A stretch of 64,000 nt of DNA from Collybia mongolica (Eukaryota; Basidiomycota; Agaricomycetes; Agaricales; Clitocybaceae), in the NCBI GenBank assembly GCA_013420905.1, contig JAAXNY010000011.1:1240001-1304000 (forward strand), read 5' to 3'. A model generated the notes under the pieces. That model ran no database searches. It worked only from the letters and a program-made list of their open reading frames with translations, and had not been told where the DNA came from. This document shows positions 44,925 to 55,745 of this stretch, one piece after another. The translations under genes and the position numbers were made by a program. The number at the start of each line of letters is the position of its first letter. Positions within the stretch are counted from its first letter, which is position 1.

Positions 44925-45934
44925 CATATCACATTAAGGCCTTGGGTACATAGGTAAAGTGTACAAGATGGCAATTCAGAAAAGTGATTCAGCATTGAAG
45001 TGCCTCTGGAGGCACTTTGATGATCCAGGCAATTCATGAGATTCCCATGATTTGAATGACAATTCAAGACACAACAATTCATCATTGAATCACAACTTAA
45101 ATCATCATTAGATTGCCTACTCTGACCATTACTATTATCATCAAATAATTAATTTGAAAATAGTCCAATTAAAACTAAGATAAAGGATTCATTTCACCAG
45201 TAACAAAGCCCTTATATTTTTTGTTGCTTTTCCTACCATTCCACTTACATATTTCTCTTGCTTGTTTACAGCTGTGTCTCCTATGTATGGCAGAGTTCCA
45301 AATTAGATCACATGTGCCTGCACTTGTAGTGAAGGACCATCCCAAGATGCATTACTAAAGTAGTGGGAATACTCAGCATGTTTGCACATCCAGATTCCAT
45401 ACCACATGGCCAGGCATGAATGCCAGTTGACCACCTGCCAACCACTCTAAGCCTTTGCCTGCAATGATATAAGCCTCTACCACATTCCTTTCTCCTGAAA
45501 TCTTTTGACATAAATGAAAGTGTCACAAGTTTGTGTCAGTGATGCAACAATAACAGTCACTGCAGGATATCAGAGAATAGAAGAGGAGAGAGAGCACATG
45601 AGATAGAGAGTCAAGAAGACCTGTCTGTATTGCAGAGAATAGACAAGATCAAGACTACAGAACAAGTAGCTAGAGGTGCAGTATATATACAACTACCTAA
45701 GGGGGACCAGAGTAGAATAAATATGGAGAGAGGTAAATCAAACATAACCAGGGTAGTGTACAGCATCAATCAAATGATGAAATAGAATGATAGGAATGAT
45801 GGGAGAATTGTAACTACTGGGGATAGATGAATTAACAGCTGATCCCACTAGATAAAAGATAAGATAAGATCAAGAAGACGGAGATAAGATGGGAATATAA
45901 TTTTCATGACAGTTTGTCATGAGTACTTGTACAG

Positions 45935-46087
45935 TGCATCCAGACTCCTACCCAGCTGCATGGCACAGTTTACACAAATTATAATCCCACCACTTTTTTT
46001 CTGACCTTTATCCAAAACTTTTCAAACTATTACTGTGCCCCAGCAACTGGCACCACTTATAAAGTTGGTTTTGTTTGGGCTGCTCAG
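45935..46087 (+). repeat. Left arm of a ~155-bp inverted repeat
   Basis: Reverse complement matches 47450-47606. The best-kept core is ACTGTGCCCCAGCAACTGGC; overall similarity is moderate with small indels. It may mark the ends of a decayed 1.67-kb DNA element or two oppositely oriented fragments of one repeat family. Confidence 0.7.
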
Positions 46088-47449
46088 CAACCATACACAT
46101 CTTGTAAAACACCCTTCTGACATTATCAGTCAGGCTTAAAGTATTCTATTCCCTTGTTATCACAACTGTGCTCTGAGGTCAAGAGGACATTTGGTATTTG
46201 CCCATGTACTTTCCAAGCCATGTCAGCATTAGCTCACACAGCACAAAACCAAAAATATTGCAACATGTGAAACTTCAGAGAAGCTCAAATATTGTCCCAA
46301 ATACTCTAATGTTTCACTGGAAATATCTTGAGGAGGATATTTCCAGGTTATTACTCATAACATGATCATTTTTCTAACATTTTGCAACACAATTTTCCAG
46401 CATTTTGCCATGCATTTCTTGTTGCTTGCCACACTTGAGGCTTTATTTCCTTTACCACCAGCAGTTTGTAAATTCAAAAAGGAAATATTTTTGAGTAGTG
46501 AGTTACAGAGGAGTCTCATATATGTATACTGGCTAATGCAACAGTGTGTGTCTCCCCTCCAATGTGTATGTGCATGCACTCACCTGCTCTTATGTCCCTT
46601 CTTTAAACCTGGTTGTTAGAATCATATCACATGTGCAAAAACTGTTTTGTCCATACTTTGTGATGTGAAAGGTGATAACTTAGAGCTTCTGAATTAGTTT
46701 AATAAAATCAAACAAAGTAAGTATATGTGCAGTGATAGTGAATAAATAGAACTAACACATTGAAATTTGGGGCAGTGATTGTGATCATGAACAGCATGCC
46801 ATATTAACACCTACAACTCATCATTAGCTAGAAAAAATAGCTTGTAAATCAGCTGTTTGTGGAACTGAAATAAGCCATTGCTTACAGAGGCTAACCCACT
46901 GTGCTCAATTCAAGGGTGCTAGTGCCCATTTAAGGCATATGAGGGCTGGAAGCTCTAATAATCAGGGTTCCAGATGCTTCAATTTAGATAGATCTGATGA
47001 GGTAATGATCTTGTCACACATCATGGAAGTCAATGATGAACACTTACAGCATTAATGTTATCAGGAATGCACCTGGGGGTGGGGGCAGGGCCAGGATGGC
47101 ATGGGATGTTGTTGTTAAGCAAGAGCTCAAGGCAATGGTGGTGGTTGGAGGAAGAGTCATGAATGAAAACAGGAGCTTTCTCCAGAGAACAAAGCTGCTC
47201 AAATTCCCTAAGTTTGATGTGCTGTCCTTAGCCATGGGCTTTGGGGAATTTTGCTTTGTGTAAGATGCTGGAAGATTCAAAAATTTCCAGAGTTGTCCTT
47301 GTGGTGAAATATATACAATGAGAAATGAGAGAGATGTGGGAATATCTAAATAACTTCAAAATTATCCTCAACAGGTTAGTTTCGGTTTTGTGCTGTGTCA
47401 ACTTTTAACAAAAAAGATTGCATTACCATTCTGACTTTGGCAAAATTGC

Positions 47450-47606
47450 CAAGCAGTCCAAACAAGACCAATTTTACAAGTGGTGCCAGTTGCTGGGGCA
47501 CAGTAATAGTTTGAAAGGTTTCGGATAAAGGTTGGAAAAATTAATGTGGGAATTTATTTTGTGTAAATAAACTGCGCCCTATGGCTGGGTAGGAGTCCTG
47601 CACAAT
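47450..47606 (-). repeat. Right arm of the ~155-bp inverted repeat
   Basis: Inverse partner of 45935-46087. Confidence 0.7.
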
Positions 47607-47965
47607 GACTTGCAATGGCCAATTGAAAGGCTTGGAATGTTGAGTCAGCTCACCTTCCTTTTTTGGTGTCATAGTGGGGGTGAGGCAAGGGTGGTTGTTA
47701 TGCTATCTCCCTTACATTGTATGTACCCCAAAAATTCAAATGACCAGCTTGTCACAAACATGGCCAGTGGTATACCTCTCAATACCTCAATACCATGTTT
47801 CACCATGTCGGTCGGACCTTCTCACGTACTACAACCCAATACTCAGTCGGAGACTCCCTGCTAATGTAAGTAGTGATGACACGAAAAACGGTTTCATCAG
47901 GAAATTTTCAAGTAAATCAAAATCCTACTGGGTTTCAAGAATGTGTTATGTAGGCAACCCTTTCA

Positions 47966-50053
47966 TCATCGAGAATACGGGTGGAAATTATGTTGACCAC
48001 GCGAGGTTAAACGTGCTGGACCAGGACCCGCGTTCATAGCCATTCTGCCAAGATTTGGATTCAATCCACCACCCATCCCGCTCATCCCCGATCTCATTCC
48101 CATTCCTAATGGATTCATGCCCATCATAGCAGCATTGGCTTGCCCCATCCCGTTGACTCCCATCGGACCCATCCCTAATCGCAGCGCACCCATGTTGCCC
48201 ATGCCATTCATGGCACCCATTGGATTCATACCGTTCATCATACTCATTGCATTGATGCTGCTCATTGGATTGAAGCCATTCATGCTCATGCCCATCGCCA
48301 TCGCCATGGGGTTCATGCCCATCATCTGCATGTTTCCTGCCATCATTGGAACTTGTCCCATGGGACGTTGATACATCATGGACATCGGGTTTGTCTGCTG
48401 GACGGAAAAGGTCATGTTTGGTGACACTGTCGTTGACCCTCGGTCGTTGTAAGTGGTGTCTCTACTGTTAACTGGTGAAGCAGCCGTCCGCGCCTGGTCA
48501 CGTTGACTCCGAGGCTGAGCCATTTTCACTTCAATCTAATATCAAAATATTGAAGTTAAGAGTCCGAATTACTTAAGAGAAGAGCTCACTTGTTTGTCGT
48601 CCAGAATCAATCCATTCTTCCCCACAAGCTCATCGGCGTTACTTGCATCTTCGAAAGTCACGAATCCAAATCCCTTGGATCGACCAGACTCCCTGTCCAC
48701 CATCACCGTAGCGTCAACGACCTTACCATACGCAGCGAAGAATTCACGCATTGAGTCAGACGTTGAGGTTGCAGCAAGTCCGCCCACAAAATAGCGTGTG
48801 TTTCGCAAGTGTTCTTCACGAGGAATGGCTCGCTTGGGATCAATCTAAGAAGTGGATTATTATCTATCTTTGTGCTTGAGAAAGCGCAATTGTACGCACC
48901 GCCTTGCCGTCCAGAAAATGTTCACGGACAACAACAGCGTTGACGGCGTCCGCGTCTTCAAAAGTCAGGAATGCGAAGCCTCGTGAAGTACCAGATGGAT
49001 CTCGCATGATCGTGCATGCATCAACCTTTGCTGAAGGGTGAGGGGTTATCTATAGGGCGAGAATGCTGCTGTACCTTGCCAAACTGAGAAAAGTAATTTC
49101 TCAAACCTTCTACTCGAGACAAGGCAAATAGGTGGACAGCAGGTAACCATTAGTACTACGTAGCAGGATGCGTGTAAGGACGATATACCATCTGTTGTGT
49201 CCCAATTGAGACCGCCGATGAATAGTTTGCTACCAAACCGGTCCATAGGTGAAGGTGCATTGAAGTAAGGGGTACGTAGGCAGATGAGTAGTATGGCGGG
49301 AGGTTGGAATTTGCCAAGGATTAACAAAGATATTAGTATCCTGAGTAAATGCAATGCAAGCCGGGAGAAAGCAGTATGCTCAGAGCAAGATAACAAAGTA
49401 TCGTAGCTGGTATCTGCGCATACGGAACGGACGACGGGGGTAGAAAGGAACGTAAGAGAAGTCCACAAGAGACCAAACTCGACCATAGCGTACGGATGTA
49501 AAGCGTGACAGTGATGTATGATAGTCATTGGAAAAAAGCACTCACCCTGAATCGTGCATCTCTGAAGGCTTTTTTCCAAATACGCTATCAGATATTCCAG
49601 TGTTAGGAGTCGAAGTCTCGTGCGTAGCAATGGCTGAAGTCCCCGCGGCCTGCCGAGGGTTAGGAGGCAGAGGTATTTCGGCGCGCTGCTGACGTTCTTG
49701 GCTGGGGGTTTGTTGATATGCAGAGAATTGTTGGGCGATCTGGGCCGAATATGACAGTGAAGCGGAATCCAATGGTTGAGGTTTGGCAGGGAGCGAATGA
49801 AGGGCATCTTGAGGTACCGACGTTGTTGAGTTGTGAGAGCTGGATGTACTGACAGGTAGACTGTTCGTGGGCTGCTTTTCTCTCTCAGTCTGGGATTCAT
49901 CCCAATCTTCTGTATCATTCAAAGGCACCGCGAACTCGTTGTCATCATCGCCATATATATCTAGAAAAGAGAGGTTGAAACGAACGAAAAATTTAAAATA
50001 AATGGAACGAGCTTACCACCATAGAGATCAGAATCAAGGGCCGGCTTGGACAT
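47966..50053 (-). CDS. HRP1: Two-RRM hnRNP, HRP1/NAB4-like, with Met/Gly/Asn-rich tail
   Basis: RNA-binding protein like yeast Hrp1 (cleavage factor IB), involved in mRNA 3'-end formation and export; nuclear with shuttling. Exons: 50053-50017, 49960 to about 49545, 49229-49189, 49106-49075, 49025-48900, 48844-48590 and 48535-47966. The N-terminal region is acidic then Gln/Ser-rich. RRM1 is KLFIGGLNWDTTDGLRNYF with RNP1 SRGFAFLTFED. RRM2 is RYFVGGLAATSTSDSMREFF with RNP1 SKGFGFVTFED. The short linker RNA-contact region is IDPKRAIPREEH. The tail is a long run of MG, MN and GM residues ending HNFHPYSR. RRM1 is split by introns into short exons of 41 and 32 nt. The symbol follows the yeast orthologue; orthology is inferred from domain order. 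Confidence 0.9.
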
Positions 50054-50221
50054 GGTTGAAGAGATGACGATTAGCAGGCCCCTGCCAGAACTCGAAATGT
50101 TCGTCCGGGTTCAAAAACAGGAGTAAATCAAGTTCATGTAAACGTGACCAAATTCAAACACCCAGTAAAGCCAAGGCACTTATCAAATTCTTATTATACA
50201 CAGCATCCTCATCAAAACATA

Positions 50222-53215
50222 CTAATGTACGCCATTAACAACTAAGGCATGTCCCTCTCGGATTCTCTGCTGCGTTCTCTCCGCTGCTGCATCATACACA
50301 TATTCGACAGGTTGATACCGCCAGTCGCCCACCTCATTGCCAGGCTCCGACCCCGGTCGCTCATCCAGTGGGAAAGTATCCTTATCCGAGTCGAAAAAAA
50401 GGTCATCAGGATCAAAGGGTTCTGGAATAGCGGCGGAGATATTAACCCATCCACGAATAGACCATTCCAAATAAATGACGAACCTTCTAGTGGCTCCTCA
50501 TCTACGACCCTCCGTTTCCCAAGCGCTTTAGCACTAGGTCCCACGTATGATTGACCGTTGTCCTCGTAGGCCACAGAAGAACTCCACAACGTGTCATCAT
50601 GAAGGTGCATAGAACTCATTCCATTCTGAAAATCAAATCCACCGGCCCCGGACAACTCCATACCATGAGAATCGAGGCTGGGGGTAGTAGGAGATGGTGA
50701 TCTAGAATGATTGGAAGCTTGTGCAGGAGAGCGTGGGCCGTGGGGTGCAGCAGGAGGCGGTGCCAAGGAGCCAACATCAAGCCCAGAATGTAAGTTTGGG
50801 ACATGTGGGTATGGATGGACAATGGCAGAAAGTACTGGTGAATGATTCGGGGAAGGACTTGACGATGAGCCACCACTTCCCATAAAAGGCTCTGATAGCA
50901 GGCCGGAATCTTGATCGAGGTGTTGTATTTGCTACAAACCCAAATTATCACAAACTGAACTCAGCAATAAATAGGTACTGTACGGCTCACCCTTCGATCC
51001 ATTCTTGTCTCTTTTCTACTTCTATCTTCAGCCTTGCGTTCCATCGCTACTCTCTCCAGGTCGTTATATTGTTTGATGGCCTCAACGAGATATTCGTTGG
51101 CCACCAGAAGGTCGGCCAATAGCTGTTCTTCTGTTGTGAGCTCAATGGGCGAGTCGTCCCCACGCTCTGTTTCAAGGCCCTCCTGGTCTTTGAGCATTCT
51201 GGATCGTTCCGCCCCTGCAGTAGCCCAGGGTATTTGGAGGAATATAAGTTCTTGCGAGGCGAGGGACTTCGTGTAAAATTCCTAGGAACACAATGTTCAG
51301 TATTGGTTTTGCAACACAAGTCTCCAACATAGCCCACCTTGATGATGTGCTGCTTTTTGAGATCCTCAGGTTTCGATAAAATAAGAGCTTGAGAAAGGAG
51401 AGCCGCATTTCCTTGACCGATCTTACATTCCTGGAATAGTCGGCGGATATCTTCTTCTGGGGGTATAATGCGATTTCTCGTTGGAGACTTGCGTTTACGA
51501 TGAGGATTCTAAGCACAATAAACAAGTAAGAACCGATCAAGGAAATGACCTGGTACCTGCACTAACGTTAGATGGATTTGGTGGAATATGGTCTATGGGT
51601 AAAAACGACGGTTCTTGATAGGACACTAACGGGACCTCATAGTGTGACAGTCGGCTAGGTGCTGGTGGGTTGAACATCGCATCATCGTTATCAAATGGCA
51701 TACCCTTTAGTATGATCAACTCAAGTGCAAAAGAGTCAGTAAATGAGCTGCCAAACCTCGTCTGGTTTGTCCACAGGCTTAACCCTCCGCCAAAGTCCCC
51801 TAAATCCACTGTCTTTTTCTATCAGGCAAACCCAAGTCAATATGGCTACAAACGAATATTATTTAAACGTGACTTACTACTCCCACTCGCGTAAGCTGCC
51901 GCAGCGATCACGTCCAAAACCCGCTCACGCACGACAGGTGATGTTCTAGAGGAATTTAGCAGGTCTTCAAGGATATCAAGAAATTTTCGGGATGTGGACT
52001 GTGAGATAAAGGTATCCGATGAATTTCGCAGCATAATTGCCCAAAGCTTCAGACGCAGTTAGCAACACTGTACATTAGCCAAAGCAGGGGGATAAGACTT
52101 ACTCTCGCGGCAGATAGTTGTGCCGGTGGTTCACCATATCTAAGAGCAAACATGAGGGCCTGTAAGGACGAAGTGGACTTTAAATATACTTGAACTCGCG
52201 TCTAAGAGCACGAACAGCCTCTTTGGCGTTGCTTTCATTTGCAGACGCCCTGTCACAAACCTCTAGTACAACAGCCCAGTCCTCTGCAGCAGTCGCGGTC
52301 AAGTAGCCTATAAATTTGGAAAAATTCCCCTGTCAGTGATCTTTCATCACTGACGTGGCATCGCATCGTACCAATCATCCTTGTAAGCTCTGCCGGGTTT
52401 TCGTCATGTCTACCCCTGTCCCGTTCGCGTTCAAAGTAACGTTCTTTCTCTCTCTCCTTCTCCTTGTCTCTATCCTTTTCCTTCTCTTTGTCTCTATTCC
52501 AGAAGCCTTTCTTTTCCTTCTTCTCTACTGGATCCCTCTCACGATCTCGTTCACGGCCCTGGTGACCACTTTCTGGATGAGCAAGGAAACGCTCTTCTGA
52601 GTTAGCCTTGGTCGCAACTCCAGATATAGGAGGATCTAAAGCCCTCAAAATCCCCAGGGCAGCAGGCGCGTTTGGTGGCGGTTTCTTGCGTATGGTTTGC
52701 TGCAGGTAATTATCTCGATCCCGCGGGTGGGTCATTTTGGTCGTCGGGATAGAGGCATTGGTTGATGTACTGAATGGCGACGGAGACCGAGGTGTATTTG
52801 GGCTGGGAATCGGGGGGGATGCCCCAGGAGGCAGAGATGTAAACGAGGAAGTGCGAGACGGGGACGATACGGACGGATACTGGCTCCTCATCTGAGCTTC
52901 ATCATACACCGAAACTACCTCCCATCTTTCCTCTTCACTAGAGGTTCTCCGAAGGGGTTGAGCCTGGCTATGGACAGGTGGCGGGCGTTCCTGCAGATGA
53001 CTATAAACAGAATGTAGCTGATGTATCGGGGTGGGTATATCGTGGCCCTAGTATAATCGCTGTCAGTCGTCATCTTCAATAGGCCATTTTGACAATTGGC
53101 AAAGACTGTATAACACGCGATGAGTACTGACCTCTTGTACAACAGGCTCTCTTGATGGGGTGGCAGTTCCTTTAGCGGCTTTGGGTTTGCTGTGGCCGCC
53201 AAAGAGCTTCTTCAT
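50222..53215 (-). CDS. VHS/GAT-domain adaptor (Lsb5/GGA/TOM1-like)
   Basis: Endosome or actin-linked ubiquitin adaptor. Start MKKLFGGHSKPKAAKG at 53215. A Ser/Pro-rich stretch and a highly charged run of Lys/Glu/Asp/Arg (about 52410-52580) precede the VHS part: ELTRMIGYLTATAAEDW, CDRASANESNAKEAVRALRR, YGEPPAQLSAARLWAIMLRN and FLDILEDLL. A GAT-type helical bundle follows (about 51480-50980): IRRLFQECKIGQGNAALLSQ and LLVANEYLVEAIKQYNDLER. The C-terminus is low-complexity with acidic EPFDPDDLFFDSDKD, then VGDWRYQPVEYVYD. At least ten short introns; exon borders were not all worked out. The long charged insert before VHS is unusual for the family. Confidence 0.82.
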
Positions 53216-53422
53216 TATGAACAGGAATCTATAAGTCTATAGAGCTCGTCTTCGGACCTCTGGTAGCGATGCCAGAGTAGAAGAATGATGATGAGCAACG
53301 GCGATGCCAGCCAACACCAACCAGTGCTCTCAACAAATGGGCAAGGCTGTGCCCTCGCTGCGATACACGTGGGACAAATCTGATTAGATCAAAACGAAAA
53401 TATTCAACGTTCAACGTTCAAA

Positions 53423-55449
53423 CTAGTATCCAACGCCGACGACTGGAATCTTGCCCCACTCGCTACGTTTCTCGTCAAAAATACCATCCACGACCGCCTC
53501 GAATGCACTTCGGGTGAATTCGAAACTCGCGATATATGCCGTTCCTGCACGCACCCCTTCCTCACCCACCAGATCATATGGCCCGCAACTCGCCAGTAAA
53601 ACAACTGGGATAAATGCACATCCCACAAGAAGTTTCTTCAGGTATTCCCTTTGCCACATGCTCCGGTCTGCATTCCGCAGAACGAAAATTACCGCCCCCA
53701 CATCGTCCAGGATTGGCTCCATTAAGGTGTCATCACCCGATGCATACACAACATGTTTGGACTGCGTTTTCTCTTGGATGAGCTCTGCTAACGCGAGGTA
53801 TGAAGCGCCGGCTGTGTTCCTCAAGCGTCCTGCACGGTCCCTCATAACTCCATCTGCATCGTCTACTGCTCGGTTCAATGACTCCATCTCTGGCGTGAAC
53901 AGTAGTAACCGTTTCCCGTGACCCATCTTGAGCGGCAAGATACCTGAGTCCCAGACAAGAGCACAACTCCTGTGGTATGCCTTTGTACTCAAAGCCAGAT
54001 TTTTGCTCTTCATGTCCTTCCACTTCTCGTCAAACACTTCGTCTGTCTCACCGATCAAAACAGTCTCCCATCCACCGACAAATATGTCTTTCATTTGATC
54101 CACTCTCCTTCCCCCTTCTTGCAATTTCTCTAGATCCAACTTGCCCGTCTGCAACGCTTCATAAACCTTCCTCACTGCACCCACTTGCTTCTCAAATGTA
54201 TGGCAGGCCATTACGATATCAACGCCGGACAAAAGTGCCCTGACCGCCCCTTCTTCCACACCACACCCTCCTTGGGCGGGATCTGCAATGGCATCCATCT
54301 CCAAACAATCCGTCACAACCACTCCCTCATACCCCATCTCCTTTCTCAGAAGCTTATGTGTCACCTTATCAGACAGGGACGCTGGCGAGTCGTTCCCAGT
54401 CAAAAGTGGTAGCGCCATATGGCCAACCATGACACTGGCAATGGCGTTGGGCTCGACAAGTGCCTTGAATGGCACAAGCTCGTTTTTTTCCAGTTCCTGC
54501 TTCGATTTTGAGATTCGGGGAAGTGCAAGGTGAGAATCAACATGAGTGTCTCCATGGCCAGGGAAATGTTTGGCAGAAGGCGCAACTCCTCCGGCGGTAA
54601 GTCCACGCGAGACTGCCGATGCATAAAGCGCGACTTCTCGAGGATCTTAATAGAAACTCAAAATTCAGTACCTGAACGGGGTAAAATCGCTTACCATCCC
54701 CAAACGACCTGACGCCTATCGTGATGCACAAATCGGTCAAAAGAACGTAAATTAGATATATCACTATTTACCAATTACGGGATTCCTTGGATCGGAGTTA
54801 ACGTCTGCGACAGGGCTATATGCCCAGTTGATTCCCACTATCTTGAGCTCTTTAGCACAGGCCTCTGAGACCTCTTCTGCGAGTTCTGGCGAGCCTGTCG
54901 CTGCCAGTGCCATGGCACCGGGGCTGAGTCGCATGCAACCTAGATCAGCATTTTAATGAGCTATTAAATCTTGATTGATGACTTGCAATTGTGTTCCAGC
55001 AGTTGGCGAACTAAAGGCGGATACAAGGCCTGAATCACATTCTCAAGTTTAATCATGGCGAGATAACGAGATATGCCAATGGACTCACCGTTCTCTTGGT
55101 CGATACCGATAAGCAGCGGCTTTTGATGACCGCACTCTTTCGCAAACGTTTGCAGCTCCCTCAAAATCCTGCGCACTTGCTTTTCATCTATCACAGTTAT
55201 TTAGCCAACGACTGAGTGGGATGGCGGGATGGCAGTGAATTTCACGGACCTTGAACGTTTCGTTTCATTAGGATAATGCTTCCAAGGTAGTATTCTTTGA
55301 TTAGCGTTTTAATATCATCGCTCAATTCATGTCCGTGAAAACCAAAGACGAAATGCTGCGAAGGATTGAACGCGAGGATGTCTAGAAAGAGGATAGGTAC
55401 ATACCTTTCCTATTTCGCGCTTGGTCGTCTCTGTAATGGTTAGAGTCAT
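53423..55449 (-). CDS. GH3 beta-N-acetylglucosaminidase (NagZ-like)
   Basis: Glycoside hydrolase family 3, removing terminal N-acetylglucosamine. Exons: 55449-55405, 55355-55250, 55187-55089, 55029-54987, 54923-54772, 54715-54695 (21 nt) and 54645-53423. Landmarks: HFVFGFHGHELSDDIKTL, PLLIGIDQENGGLVSAF, TQFPGAMALAATGSPELA, INWAYSPVADVNSDPRNPVI, VRSFGDDPREVALYAS. The NagZ-type loop KHFPGHGDTHVDSHLALP carries the catalytic His/Asp pair, and VVVTDCLEMDAI holds the nucleophile Asp. The intron 54986-54924 begins with GC (GCAAGT) instead of GT; only this splice restores TQFPGAM. No signal peptide, so probably intracellular. A C-terminal domain of about 200 residues follows, as in fungal members. 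Confidence 0.92.
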
Positions 55450-55745
55450 GACACAAGTAGTATAGCGTTCGGAGGGGAGATGGACGGTGCCAGTGAGAGT
55501 CGACGGGATTAAGAAACGTAGATCTGGAATTCGGGCCGCATGGGCACGCGATGGAGGATTTGGAGCATATGCACATCAAACCCCCACGTCTCGGCAAAGT
55601 TATTGGGCGGTCATGTGAGTATCTCTGCACGCGTTTTTTTTCCACGTGACGAGTTGAATTTCTTGTCGCGATTACTTACTAGGACATGTCTTCAATTCCA
55701 AAACTCACTTCTTATCCTTTACATTAACGCTCCAGGAGACATCAA
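55450..55745. promoter_or_regulatory. Divergent promoter region, GH3 / GEN1
   Basis: About 296 bp between two head-to-head start codons. No motif recognised with confidence. Confidence 0.35.

Larger units (their letters stand above)
42091..47800. repeat. CpG-depleted repeat graveyard
   Basis: Apart from the two retroelement copies at 43.06-44.91 kb, this block has almost no CG dinucleotide: by eye about four between 44911 and 47790 and none between 42100 and 43050, while flanking genes have CG in nearly every line. It has no intact gene, only gag-like remains (42325-42720) and an inverted repeat pair (45935-46087 and 47450-47606). The simplest explanation is long-term cytosine methylation and deamination of old transposon DNA. 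Confidence 0.75.

Noticed and set aside
45521..45911. Possible solo LTR (TGTCA..TGACA ends, 391 bp)
   Set aside because: No matching short target duplication on both sides and no second copy in the window; too weak to call.
48117..48371. Hydrophobic plus-strand frame that looks like a membrane protein
   Set aside because: Antisense shadow of the Met/Gly/Asn-rich tail of the hnRNP gene.
52355..52600. Plus-strand frame with apparent membrane spans
   Set aside because: Antisense of the charged Lys/Glu/Asp run in the VHS/GAT gene; codon complementarity makes it look hydrophobic.
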